Shown in pieces: positions 47,901 through 59,299 of a stretch of 64,000 nt of DNA. Position 1 is the first letter of the stretch. Each line of letters starts with the position of its first letter. Made by a program: the position numbers and the translations under genes. The stretch is from Rattus norvegicus (lineage: Eukaryota; Chordata; Mammalia; Rodentia; Muridae), in assembly GCF_036323735.1 (NCBI RefSeq), contig NC_086029.1, forward strand, positions 16,793,857 to 16,857,856, read 5' to 3'. Below the pieces are notes generated by a model that saw only the letters and a list, made by a program, of their open reading frames with translations, did no database searches and had not been told where the DNA came from.

Positions 47901-48552
47901 GGTACAGTTTCTTTGCCAAGAGTAAAGATAATTTGTTTGGCACAAAAGTAACCTTCCTGTTTCTCATTCATTCCCATCACGTGTTTCCTGCACTACTCCA
48001 GGCCCCTTTGGGGTTGATAACAGGAACAACAGTGTTCTAAGAAGTAGGACCAAGATGCTTGCCAGGTACCACTGTAAACTGGGGGCGTGCTGTTCTAATG
48101 TAATTATTTTCCAATAATCCTGCTGCTCAGTGCTCTTCTAGGTTCCAGGGGAATGTGTCTCACTGGCCTTCTCTGGTTGCAGTCTCTGAGGTGAGCAACA
48201 CTGTATTCAAATAGTCCAATCCACTTAGAATTTCTGTTCTAAGGCCCTGGGAATCCAGAATTTTACTTCTTTTTTCGGCTCAGTCGACCTATTAGGTATT
48301 CTCTTTTTTAACATTTAAAAAAGGCTTCATGCAGAACATGGTGCCCTTGTTACCCAGGTCAAAAGGCAAAATATACTTCCTTCTGACTTTGGTGGGACTG
48401 TTCTCAGAGTTAGCTTTTTTAGCTGTCGATTAAGTCCATGTTTAAGAGCACAGTGCTGGAATGAGATTCTAAACCTAATTTTGTTGAAGATCCTAATTCT
48501 CAGCTTAGATCAAGAGAACAGAGAAACCCTTCTATTTTCAGTGTAGTAGTAG
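44986..48552. other. Repeat-poor intergenic stretch, candidate conserved non-coding DNA
   Basis: No transposable element was recognised in about 3.5 kb. Simple A-rich tracts occur at 45919-45957 (AAAC units) and 47618-47706 (CAAAA/CCCC units). The part 45450-45720 is free of low-complexity sequence and contains TAATTA (45640-45645), a homeodomain core, which is weak evidence alone. Confidence 0.4.
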
Positions 48553-48608
48553 AAGCAGGGGAAGGAGGGGGGAGGAGGGAGAGGAGGGGGAAGAGGGGGA
48601 GGAGGATG
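48553..48608 (+). repeat. Purine-rich (GGAGGG)n tract
   Basis: GAAGCAGGGGAAGGAGGGGGGAGG-type sequence. Confidence 0.85.
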
Positions 48609-48739
48609 ATAGTATGTTTCTGTGGCTAACACTAGGATCTCTTTACAGACACCAGAACCAACTTGTCTCCTCACTCCCACTTTCTATCCGCTTTTAAAAT
48701 ATGGCCCCAGATTGATCTAGCATTGAGCTCTAGAACTGT

Positions 48740-49010
48740 AGTAATAGCGAAAGAGTTGAATACAGAGTGACTTACTTGGAGTGGGAGGAGCTAATACTAA
48801 AACCTGGTTCCCCATTGATTCTTGATTTGGTTAATAAAGAAGGCAGAAGCTAACTGCTGGAAGAAGCGAAAGGTGGGACTTCCGAAAGGTGGGACTTCCG
48901 GGTCCAAGAGGAAGAGAAGGGACACGGGAAAGGGAGGGACTTTCCGCCAGGCTTTGGAACAGTAGGCGCTACAACTATATAAGATATTAGATGGCTGGAA
49001 ATGGCCCCAG
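48740..49010 (+). mobile_element. LTR-like segment with kappaB motifs
   Basis: GATTTGGTTAATAAAGAAGGCAG, GGGACTTCCGGGTCCAAGAGG, AGGCGCTACAAC and TATATAAGATATTAG resemble rodent LTR text that I cannot assign. It contains a perfect 16-bp tandem duplication (48868-48883 and 48884-48899) and GGGACTTTCC at 48936-48945. Confidence 0.35.
48936..48945 (+). promoter_or_regulatory. NF-kappaB consensus GGGACTTTCC
   Basis: An exact canonical kappaB decamer, 37 bp after two tandem GGGACTTCC near-matches. Function is not shown. Confidence 0.4.
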
Positions 49011-49654
49011 TCAAAGGAATAAGCGTCCTTTTAAAAATTACATGCAACGGTGACTCCTTTGGATGTTTAGATGGCTCTAAATTTGATATTGAAGACCACA
49101 AAGAATCACTGTCTAATTTTAGGACGATAAATGAAATAATATTTTGTTTTAGGATGTTCCCTGTGAAGAAAAAGGGTGAGTCAGATTTCAGTGTTGTGCT
49201 ACAACATAATCAAGGTCACCTATGTATTTGCCAGTGAGTGTGAGGAGAAATGAGATGTCTCAGATTATAAAGACATCAGGAGTTAGTGTCTGTATTATTT
49301 GGTTGTTTATCACATATGTGGAGTAGCTATCAAGAGATGACAGGAAAATTCCCATATTTCTGGCTTAAATAAGAAAAGTCTGTTAGTGAAAATACAGGCT
49401 ACAAAGGAGAAAAAAATGGATGAGAGATAGTGGTAAGCCATCCTATTTGTTGGTGGTGGCTGTGTGCTTGCATACATATATACCTAGTGTCCACATGCAC
49501 ATCAACCAGGTAGTATATAAATTCATTGCTAACTTTTTCAGCAACTTTAATTAACATCCATGTTGCAAAAGGCAGAACAATGGCCAGTAGTAGCTATGGT
49601 AACTTTTAATTCCTTGCTGAAGTTCCCACCAAAATGCAAGGTGTTGTCCTCTAC
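49011..49654. other. Intergenic stretch, nothing recognised
   Basis: No repeat family or exon was recognised. A 78-codon plus-strand frame (49001-49237) has an unrecognised translation. Confidence 0.45.
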
Positions 49655-49795
49655 CAGATTGGAATGTCCTGGCTTGTGGATCCCAGCATTTGAGCAGAAT
49701 CAGGTAGATCTCTTGAATCTGAGGCAGTACTGGTCTATGTATCTAGTTCCAGGCTAGCCAAGGCTACAGAGTGAGACCCTGTCACAAACGAGAAA
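49655..49795 (+). mobile_element. Degenerate B1 SINE
   Basis: GGATCCCAGCATTTGAGCAGAATCAGGTAGATCTC, TCCAGGCTAGCCAAGGCTACAGAGTGAGACCCTGTCAC: the middle and 3' parts of B1. Confidence 0.8.
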
Positions 49796-50500
49796 ACATG
49801 AAAATAATCAGAAATGGACTTGAAATATTTATTAGCCAATAGAATTTTGCAAAAAAAAATTGATGTACTGTTTCATGAAGGACCAAGAAGGCTTGTGTGT
49901 TTTTTCTCCTCTTTTACTGTTGACTGCCATGTGAACAAGTTTAGGTGAAACTGCTTCATAATAACAGAGTGGTCCACTTTCACTTTCTTCCCTCAGATGT
50001 CAGCTGAGCAATGGCTGAATATGTGATAGACTGTCCCAGAGAACCAGGATCTAGCCACCCACCACCCAACTGTAGATGGTAATGTGATGAGGCTGATAGC
50101 AGCCCAGGAGGCTGGAGCACAGTGTAGGATATAGGCTCACGGCAGGGATTCTGGTAGACAAAAGCTGCTGCTTTAGGCCACCTCCTTCTGCAGTGGTCTG
50201 TGATCTGGCAGAAGCCAGTGGGGAGGGACACTTTCAATGAACAGTTAATAACTGTGTTTGCTCAAATCAGCTTTTGGTGCCATCTACTCAGGTCTGACTG
50301 TAGATATTTAAACAAAACTTGTACAAGTCAATGTTTCAGTTTGGTTTTTTTTCTTTCTGATTGAGAAGAATTTTATAGATGTTTAATTATCCACAGTGAA
50401 AATTTATTTCTCATGTTTATCAGAGTTTAGGATTTGAAGATGAAGGAGCAGCTGGCAGACTCTCGTCTGTACTGCATTATGGCGGAAAGTATAAAGGAGT

Positions 50501-50740
50501 GCACAGGAACATGTGTGTGAGAGACACAGACAGGAACACGGACACAGACAGATAGACAATGCACAGGAACGTGTGTGTGAGAGACACAGATAGGAATACG
50601 GACACAGAGAGATAGACAATGCACAGGAACGTGTGTGTGAGAGAGACAGACAGGAATACGGACACAGAGAGATAGACAATGCTCAGGAACGTGTGTGTGA
50701 GAGACACAGATAGGAACACGGACACAGAAAGATAGACAAT
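50501..50740 (+). repeat. 60-bp minisatellite, four copies
   Basis: Units at 50501-50560, 50561-50620, 50621-50680 and 50681-50740 begin GCACAGGAAC and end GATAGACAAT with only scattered substitutions. A degenerate GACAGA/GAGAGA continuation runs to about 50832. The 60-bp period is a multiple of three, so minus-strand frames stay open with a 20-residue periodicity; these are artefacts. Confidence 0.95.
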
Positions 50741-50852
50741 GCAGAGACACAGACAGATAGAAAGAGAGAGATAGAGACACCGGGAGAGACAGCAAGAAAG
50801 TGAGTGAGTGAGAGAGACACAGAGAGAAGAGCATGGGGTAGATGCTCTATTT

Positions 50853-50922
50853 GAAACAAATTAACACTGGGTTTGGTCCCCAGCTCTGAAAAAAAAAGAA
50901 AAAAAAAAGAAACAAATTAACA
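50853..50922 (+). mobile_element. 5'-truncated ID SINE in perfect duplications
   Basis: Only the 3' part of ID remains: CTGGGTTTGGTCCCCAGCTC with an A-rich tail (50867-50908). GAAACAAATTAACA occurs identically at 50853-50866 and 50909-50922, a 14-bp target-site duplication. The copy lacks the A box, so it should be inert. Confidence 0.9.
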
Positions 50923-52035
50923 GCATTACTTTTGACCCGGTATTCCCATGACCTTAAGTGTCTCATACTAAGTTTCACCTTCCGAAATTACTACCTTGAT
51001 GATTAAAGTCTAAACACATTATTTTGCAGAAGCACAGTCAAGTCATAATAGTTAATTATCAAAATAACTACAAAATATAACATGTAAATATAGCACCCAG
51101 GTCTTACCTATTTTTATAACTTTTCATTTGTTTTGTATTTATTATAAATTATAGCTGTTTAACACTAATTCAATTAGAGATATTTTCTCATTTTAGAATA
51201 TTGAACTTATTACCAAAGAATATTAGCAGTGTTGATATCTTTAAAACATTCAGTTACATCATTTTTAAGAAAATTTTACATTTTATTTTTAAGATAAAGA
51301 ACTGAGTGACTTTTGTGCTCGTTTCATTATATCATGTCACTAATTATAGATATGTGATATAAATTAAATAAAATCATATCAAGAATCAGGAATACGTTCC
51401 CCCTCTCTCTTTTTCTCTCTTTCTTCCCAGGTTGCTGATGGGTAAATATTGATAGATAACATGTTCATGGACTTGAAATCTGTTTTTAAAGCAATAGTAA
51501 ATAAACAGGAAAAAGTGGGAGGTCCCGTTTGCTGTCCTATTTGCTCTTCTGTCTGTTCACCATTGTTTTACATCTAGCTGATTTCTTTTGGGACCAGCGA
51601 AGAGCGCACTGTGACTAATTACCTAATCTATACCTCCAGGGTTTCTCTCCTGGCCTTTTGTTCAATTAAAAGTATTCACATACAGATTCATATCATTTGT
51701 GGCTTTTGAAAAAATATTTTGGTGCATTGGCTAATAAGCACAGTTCACTATTTTGTTAATTGACATTACTCATTTGTAATGCTCTCCAAACCTGTGGTCA
51801 GTGTTAAAATGCATGTATTTCCGTTCAGTGAAAACAACATATTTATTCTTAAAACAATGATGGGTAGATGTTCATTGAATTATGTCCTAACATTAATATT
51901 TAATAAGACCATGTTTGAATAAATAAGATGGGAGCAATTAGGGTTTTATTATTAATTAGTACAAATGTAGTTAAGCCATCTTTCACTGTAAAGTCAGAAC
52001 TGAGTTAAGATGAAATAAACTGCATGTATATATTA
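50923..52035. other. Intergenic AT-rich stretch, nothing recognised
   Basis: AT-rich, with a short CTCTCT patch near 51400. No element was recognised. Confidence 0.5.
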
Positions 52036-52046
52036 CTTATTTACTT

Positions 52047-52955
52047 TTCTTAAAAAAGTTTTTATTGGATATCTTCTTTATTTACATTTCAAATGTTATT
52101 GCCTTCCCCTCGGGAACTCCCCCTGTCCCATTCCCCATCCTCCTGCTTCTTTGAAGGTGAGCCCCCACCCACTCACCCACTCCCTCCCTTCTCCCGCTCT
52201 GGCATTCCCCTACTACATGGGAATCCAGCCTTTACAGGACCAAGGTCTTCTTATCCCATTGATGCCCAACAAGGCCTCCTCTGCTACATATGCAGATGAA
52301 GCCATGTGTCTGTCCACCTGTATTCTTCCGTTGGTGGTTTAGTCCCTGAGAGCTCTGGGGGCTCTGGTTGTTCTTTCTATGGATTGCCAACCCTTTCAGC
52401 TCCTTCAGTTCTTTCTCTAATGCCTCCATTGGAAACTCTGTGCTCAGTCCAATGTTTGGTTGTTAGCATCTACCTCTATATTTGTAAAGGCTCTGTTACT
52501 ATATTTGTTCTCATTTCTAAGAAGGACTGAAGCATCTGCACATTGGTCATCCTTCTTGAGCTTCATGTGGTCAGTGGATTGTATCATTGGGTAATCCCAG
52601 CTTTTGGGCTAATATCCACTTGTCAGTGAGTGCATACCATGTGTATTTTTCTGTGATTGGGTTATCTCACTCAGGATGATATTTTCTAGTTCCATCCATT
52701 TGCCTATGAATTTCATGAAGTCATTGTTTTTGATATCTAAGCAGTGCTCCATTGTGTAGATGTACCACATTTTCTGTATCCATTCCTCTGTTGAAGGGCA
52801 TCTGGGTTCTTTCCAGCTTCTGGCTGCTATGAACATAGTGGAGCATGTGTACTTGTTATAGGTTGGAGCATCTTTTGGGTATATGTCCAGGAGTGGAATA
52901 GCTGGGTCCTCAAGTCTTGAGGAACCACCAGACTGATTTCCACAGTGGTTTGCTT
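52047..52955 (-). mobile_element. L1 3' end including ORF2 C-terminus
   Basis: On the minus strand this is the end of ORF2 followed by the L1 3' UTR. The frame 52609-52836 encodes KNNDFMKFIGKWMELENI-type sequence, the conserved C-terminal region of rodent L1 ORF2, with breaks on either side. The 3' UTR blocks include the complement of GGCCTCCTCTGCTACATATGC. The 11-bp duplication CTTATTTACTT flanks it at 52036-52046 and 52956-52966. 5'-truncated and not capable of mobilisation. Confidence 0.92.
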
Positions 52956-53227
52956 CTTATTTACTTATCAAACAAATACAATTTTCTCTGTGCTAGATAG
53001 TGTTACCATGTTTAGAATATGAGTTTAATTCTGACATCAGGCCTAGAGATGTTCATGTGCCATTGCAGAAACTGACATAAGTAGAAAAAAATTAAGACAA
53101 AGAATCCTGGATATGATCACATGGATAACAAACACCAGAGCATGGGCTTTAATCTAGATTGTCTATTTATGATTTAGCATTTAATAATTATTATGAAGTA
53201 TATTCATTACGTATTGTTCTTTATTCA

Positions 53228-53425
53228 TTTGTTTAATTTTTTGAGATGAAGTGTCTAGTCAAGTTAGCCTTTATGTATAGCTAAGGACTGTCTTTAACTT
53301 CTGATTGTTCTGTCTTCACCTTCTAAATACTAAAATTATAGGCATATTTTACCATTCTCAGTACATGAAATGCTACTTTGTGCATAAAAGACAAGCATCT
53401 ATCGACTGAACTACATTTCTAGATG
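53228..53425 (-). mobile_element. Old B1/B4-type SINE
   Basis: On the plus strand, TTTTTTGAGATGAAGTGTCTAG, CTTCACCTTCTAAATACTAAAATTATAGGCATATTTTACC and CATCTATCGACTGAACTACATTTCTAG match antisense B1 followed by an ID-like end, heavily mutated. Confidence 0.55.
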
Positions 53426-56400
53426 ATCTCTAAAACATGATTTCTTCATAAGCTCATAACAACGCAGAGATTATTAATCAATTGGTTTCCTATTCCAGAA
53501 AGAAACAGCCCATTAAATGCTTTCCCTAGAACAGGTAAATTTGACGTACTCTATGACATCTTTTATGTGATATTGAACTTAACAGTTTCAGATTTGTTTG
53601 TACATGATTTAAAGATAGAAACATATTAGATGCAGCCTGTAAATCTCCTTCAAATATCTATATTTTTTGTATAACCATGCTGAATACAGAATTCTTCAGC
53701 AATGAACTATTAATTTATAAATTTCTGTAATATACAACATATATGAATCTACATGCTTAAGACTAAATTGCACATCCCCAAAATAATTTCAAAACCCCAC
53801 TATTCTAGTTTTCTAAAACTCAAAATGAAGCAACAGATGGAGGGGAGGACACAGAGAGTCGCCAGGGGTTGTTGCTAATTATCCTGTACCACCGTATGCA
53901 CCAGCACTGTATGTAAATTGTCAGTTGTATATTATATTTATCACTAATGTCATCCTTTGACTGCAGGCTATTTTCAAAAGCTAGGAACTTGCCCAAACTA
54001 TTAACCACTTCATTTAGTTCAGTGTGGAAAGAGGGCGTTTATGAGTGAGGATGGATGGAGGTGGCAGTCAAATTTGTAATTTAGTAATGCATCATGAACT
54101 CTTAACTTTCTCATTTAAATATTCTACTTTGTGTGAGAATACAGGTTCTTTTTCAAAAGTCTTACCATAAAATATTATCTACAGGAAATAAAAATTATTC
54201 TAATGTGGTGTAGCACCCAGATATTATTTCTCAGTCAACTTTTAGCTATACTTTTCCTCAGGGCGATATTTCACACTGTCATTATAAAATATTTTGACAG
54301 AACATAATTTCTGTAAACCTAACGCTTCAAGGGATTTTAAACTCAATTTTATTGTGGAAAAATCAAATTGGTTCTTTTAAACACAGGGAGTTACACACAT
54401 TTGCAGTAAATATGGCTAATATATTGACAAAAACAATATACAATCTCAGTTGTTACATGATTCCAGCAGTAGTCTATTAAGAATACACCCAAATTTTATG
54501 CATTAAAGTGGAAATTATAGTCAAAAGATGGCTAGAAATGTAAATGCAGGAATCATTTAGAGCTGATCATTTTGCAAGCCAAGAGGATTAAATTAAATAG
54601 GAGGAGAAGTAGTGACATGGAATGGCAGACATGTTGGCAAAGTGTGTCTGAAAAACCAACCTGGGCAAGTAAATGTCTTTTTCTGTGACCTTTCTCCTCA
54701 TGAGGACTTTTGGGAAGGGAGTGTGCAAACTCTTTTCTTTTTTGAAAGAAGTTTGCCTACATTAATGAAACAATGCATCACAAATAATTGTTTCAGGCAG
54801 TGATGTCTTTTTCTGGAAACATCTCTAGGATGCACACGAAAAAGCTGTTGCATGTATGCAATCAGGGGACTTACTCTTAGAAGTCTTTTAGGTTAAGGTT
54901 TTACAGAAAAGAAAACCAATCCAAAACAAACAACAAAAAGCAAATGAACAAGTCATATAGATTTGCTGAAACATACTGAATAGAAAGGCAAGCTGTACTA
55001 TTCTTTGCACATCAAAGGAAAATCTCAAAGATTTTATATGGAAAAGCAGAAAGGAAACTGACAGAAATAATGATCACAGAAGGAGAGTTTTACCTGATTT
55101 AAATGCATTCAATGTCAACAAGTATCTAAACCTTATATGGTACCCATCAATATGCCCATCCCTAGTGTGTTTATGCATTGATGAAGAGTACATCTAAAAG
55201 AGGGAGCAAATCACAGGAGGAAACTCAAATGATTATAAAGTGAGTGGAAGTTCTTATTCATGAAAATATACTATTTCTAAATTAATAAAATAGTACACTG
55301 CTCATGGTCTCAGGCATCCCCAAGAACGGTCTGATATATCCCGCGGTGACATCATGACATCATTCGCTGTTTGCATTTCCTTCTTTCACATCTGCACTGT
55401 GGCATTCGCCAGCTCTCATCACCTACGATGAACTATCAGTATGAGAACTAACAAAATGTGTGCTCATGAGCTCACATCGCTCTCTTTTTACATATTTAGT
55501 TGCATGTAGTAGTGACTTGGAAAAACCCAAACTCTCAGTATTTCTCAGCATATGTCAAGAATGGAAAGTGTCTCTGAACCCCAATAACTGAAGGTTGCTT
55601 GTCTACTGGAACTAAAAGGGGAAAACGAATCCTTAGCTTTTAAATTCTTTAATTTAAATCCAACCTTTAAAAATAATTGTATCCTTGACACAGTACCTGT
55701 ATCTAAATCTATAGGAGTCAAAACTTTAGTAATCAGCAGAAAGTACTGTTATTTATGACATACGTAAGTGCAGACTCGCAGTTAGCACCAAAAAGAAATG
55801 GTTTTAATGAATGTTACTAACTCCACAGAAATGAAATTTTCATAACTATACAATATCATGAAATTAAATATTCATTCAGAAATGGTTTACAACAAAAAAG
55901 TCATCTCAGAATAATGATCCTTCAGGGAAATGGTTGTGGTCTAGCTGCCCATGAGAGAGTAATGATAGAATGGTTACAAGTGTGCTCTCTATCTGCTAAC
56001 TGTCTGGGAGTCGGCCTTGACAAAATGGCTGCTTATGCTTACAACTGCTTTCTCCACTGTATCAGGTCCTACCATGCTTACACCGTGTGCAGCAATTTGC
56101 TTTTCCAAACAGGTCACGTGCTTTCTCACTCTCTTGTTTTTATCCCACTTGGTATGCATCTTAGGCTGTACGTGGATACCTATTGAATCATATTAACAGC
56201 ATTTTGAATTTCCAAGGTTCTGCTAAAATCCCTGTACCATTAATACCTCCTGGATACCTGCTAGGAGTAAGGTATGAGTTCTTTCTTGAAACGTGGAGAA
56301 CAACCCACATTTGGAATTTAGGATCTTCCCTGAAGTGCTATTATTGATTTCTCAACATTCTATTACATGGTACACTTCAGCCTTTTCATCCAGAGAACCT

Positions 56401-56619
56401 GCAAAGTCTCTGGCATGTTGAAGATATTCAAAACAGGATACTCCTATATGTCTTTCTCTATGAGAGAAAGAACGTGTGTGGATTTTAGTAGGAATGCAGG
56501 TGGGAAGAATCTGGAAGGAGTTGGGAATGTGGAAACTGTAATTAGAATATACTGTATGAAGCTCAGAATAACCATGATACAATTCACAAACTACATGAAG
56601 TTCAAGAAGAATTAGACCT
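53426..56619. other. Repeat-poor intergenic stretch
   Basis: No transposable element or exon was recognised in about 3.2 kb of AT-rich sequence. A 90-codon frame at 55914-56186 is unrecognised. Confidence 0.45.
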
Positions 56620-57092
56620 TAGTGTGGATGCTTCAAATCCTTCTTAGAAGGGGGAACAAAATTACAGAAGGAAATTTGGGGACAACATGTGGTATGACAG
56701 AGGAGGACTCTCAGCCAACCATTGAACTGAGTACGGAGTCCCCAATGGAGGAATTAGAAAAATGACTGAAGTAGCTGAAGGGGTTTGCAACCCCATAAGA
56801 ACAACAACATCAACCACCCAGAACCTGCAGACCTCTCAGGGACTAAACCACAATCCCAAGAGAACACAGGGATGGACCTATGGCTCCTTTTACATATATA
56901 GAAGAGGATGGCCTTGTTGGGCATCAATGGAAGAAGAGGCCCTTAGTCCTGTGAAAGCTCAATGCCCCAGTGTAGGGGAGGGAGTGGATCCATGGGTGAG
57001 GGAGCACCCTCATAGAAGCCTGGGGGAATGGCATAGTGGGTTTCTGGAGGGGCAACCAGGAAAATAAGAAAAATCCAATAAAAGAAAAATAT
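56620..57092 (+). mobile_element. L1 3' UTR, 5'-truncated
   Basis: GGAGGACTCTCAGCCAACCATTGAACTGAG, GAGGAATTAGAAAAATGACTGAAG, GATGGCCTTGTTGGGCATC, and AGAAAAATCCAATAAAAG at the end are rodent L1 3' UTR blocks. The last part is shortened compared with the copy at 33205-34040. Confidence 0.88.
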
Positions 57093-58035
57093 ATATACTG
57101 TATGAAAAGATTTATTTTAAATGAATGAATATAATAGCACTAGCTGTGAAAGGTGCCTCAAGCTAGTTCCCAACCCTTAGAATGAAGCAGGAGGAGCATT
57201 GCTATAAATTGGAAGGTACCCTCGAATACTTGAGAAGTTGTAGGCCAGGCCTAATACAAGTGACACCTTGCAAAACCAACATATAAGCAAGCAAGCAGAT
57301 AAATGAAACCAACCAAACCAACAGAAACAAGAGGGTGGGTCTTATTTTCATAAACATTTCCCTTATTTCTCTTTTCATAGTATGATTTCACTTCTGGGTT
57401 TTTTTTCTTTTGGGAGAAGGTATCTCTTATCAGACTATGCCAAGAGGCTATAGTATATGGCTGATGTAAAAAGTTCCATTTAAAAAAGCAGGAGTTTGGA
57501 GGGGGACATAGTGGGATCATCTCAGTTGGAGGAGCTGAAAGAATGAGGGAGAATGTGTGTTTCTGTAACTGCTTTAGCAATCTAATTTTCTTGTTGGCAT
57601 TTCCATGTAAAGCAGTTGCATAAACTCCACAAATTTTCAGTCTTACAGAAAACATATTTGTGGAGACAAATTCACACTGGAAACACTAAATGGTATATTC
57701 TCTTCTTGGAGAATAACAATACATATGTCTGTAAATCGTGCTGAAAAGTCCCTCTGGAAACACATACTGAATTAGAATTGGCTTAGGTATAATTTTCATG
57801 AATTCTCTTCCTAAAAATAGGAAATAATACAAACGTAGTACTTAGGAATATTTCAACAACCAGTGTTCTAAAGTATAACAGAAGTTAATTTATGCCGCAA
57901 GCACAAGTCATGTTTTACACATTTCCTAGATGCCCATGGGAAAAACTCATTACCAAGTGCCCTGGCTCCAGGGTGGCAGGGATCCCACTTTCCCTGTCAA
58001 ATTATTCTTGACAGCAAGGACTTAGGTTTTGTTTT

Positions 58036-58036
<1 letters not shown>
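57093..58036. other. Intergenic stretch, little recognised
   Basis: A possible very old SINE near 57130-57330 (a CCAAACC-rich end) could not be confirmed; the rest is unrecognised. Confidence 0.4.

Positions 58037-58071
<35 letters not shown>
58037..58071 (+). repeat. (CA)17 microsatellite
   Basis: Uninterrupted CA dinucleotides. Confidence 0.95.
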
Positions 58072-58073
<2 letters not shown>

Positions 58074-58412
58074 TTTACTTATATACTTACTAGTTTAAGG
58101 AAGTACTCAAACGCCTTATTTATTACAGTAATGTGCACTTTCACTATGTGTAAATGTGAATACTCTGGGTAGTCCCACTGGTGGCATTTGTTTTAATATT
58201 TCTTTAAATAACACAAATCTATTATAATTCATATTGTTTATCTTGCAGTACCAGAACATGACTAAATTTACTATTGAATTATATTATTTATTAAATAATG
58301 AGCTTTTAAAAACTTTCTTTGTGTGAACTGAAACTAGGGAAGGATATCCACTCATTTTCCTTGTAAATGAGAGTGAATGAAATGAAGTTAGATTAGAAAA
58401 TAATTATATGGA

Positions 58413-58771
58413 TTTGCAAACTCCATAGGAAGGACAATAACCAACCGGACCCCCCCCCCAGAGTTCCCAGGGACTAAACCACCAACCAAAGAGTATACAC
58501 ATGGAGCAGCCCATGGCTCCAAATGCACATGTAGCAGAGGATGACCTTGTTGGGCATCAATGGGAGGAGAGGCCCTTGGTTCTGTGAAGGCTGGATGCCC
58601 CCGTGTAGGGGAATGTTAGGGCAAGGAGGAGGGAGAGTGGGGGAGTGGGGGAGCACCCTCATAGAAGCAGGGGGAGGGAGGATGGGATAGACGGTTAATG
58701 GACAGGAAACCGGGAAAGGGATAAAATTTGAAATGCAAATAAAGAAAATATCCAATAAAGGAAAAAAATGA
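58413..58771 (+). mobile_element. L1 3' UTR, 5'-truncated
   Basis: GCAAACTCCATAGGAAGGAC, CCAGAGTTCCCAGGGACTAAACC, GATGACCTTGTTGGGCATC, the GGGGGAGTGGGGGAGCACCC G-rich tract, and GAAATGCAAATAAAGAAAATATCC with an A-rich tail. A C10 run at 58450-58459 interrupts the 5' part. Confidence 0.92.
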
Positions 58772-59017
58772 AAATAAATATGTAAGAATCAATGACTTTT
58801 TATATCAATAAGGAGGTTGCTGAAGAAGAAATCGTGAAATTTATCTCACTCTATATCATATTTTAAAACTTTCTAAAATATATATATATTACTAAAGAAG
58901 TGAAGGATATCTATGATAAAATTATTAACTTCTGACAAAAAGAACTTAAAATAGATAAAATTGTAAATAATTCTTATAGTTGTGCATTGGAAAAGTTAGT
59001 ATTCTTAAAAAATTTGT

Positions 59018-59112
59018 GGGGTTGGGGATTTGGCTCAGTGGTAGAGCGCTTGCCTAGCAAGCTCAAGGCCCTGGGTTCGGTCCCCAACTCCGAAAAAAAA
59101 AAAGGAATAGAA
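59018..59112 (+). mobile_element. ID SINE (tRNA-Ala/BC1-derived), near-consensus
   Basis: GGGGTTGGGGATTTGGCTC, AGTGGTAGAGCGCTTGCC (A box), CCCTGGGTTCGGTCCCC (intact B box, GGTTCGGTCC) and an A-rich tail. The 11-bp duplication AAAAAATTTGT is at 59007-59017 and 59113-59123. It is the least diverged SINE in the window. Confidence 0.95.
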
Positions 59113-59299
59113 AAAAAATTTGTATGACCCAAGTGATATATAGATTTACAGATTTACAGTAAAATCTCATCAAAATACCAATGGTGCAGTTCTTGGCACT
59201 AATTAAAACAAAGCAAACAAATAAAAAAACAACTCTTAATGTTCACAGGGAAGCACAATGAGCCCTAAGTTTTAAGTTTGCTAAGTTTTAAGAAAAAGG

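Noticed and set aside
50501..50740. Possible CRISPR-like array
   Set aside because: The whole 60-bp unit repeats with no unique spacers, and the DNA is mammalian.
50404..50834. Periodic 82-135 codon proteins on the minus strand
   Set aside because: Product of a 60-bp minisatellite whose length is divisible by three.
52609..52836. 75-codon minus-strand protein
   Set aside because: It is the C-terminal remnant of L1 ORF2 inside a 5'-truncated L1, not a host gene.
59018..59112. Possible tRNA-Ala gene
   Set aside because: A and B boxes are present, but the A-rich tail, lack of a cloverleaf 3' half and flanking target duplications identify an ID SINE.
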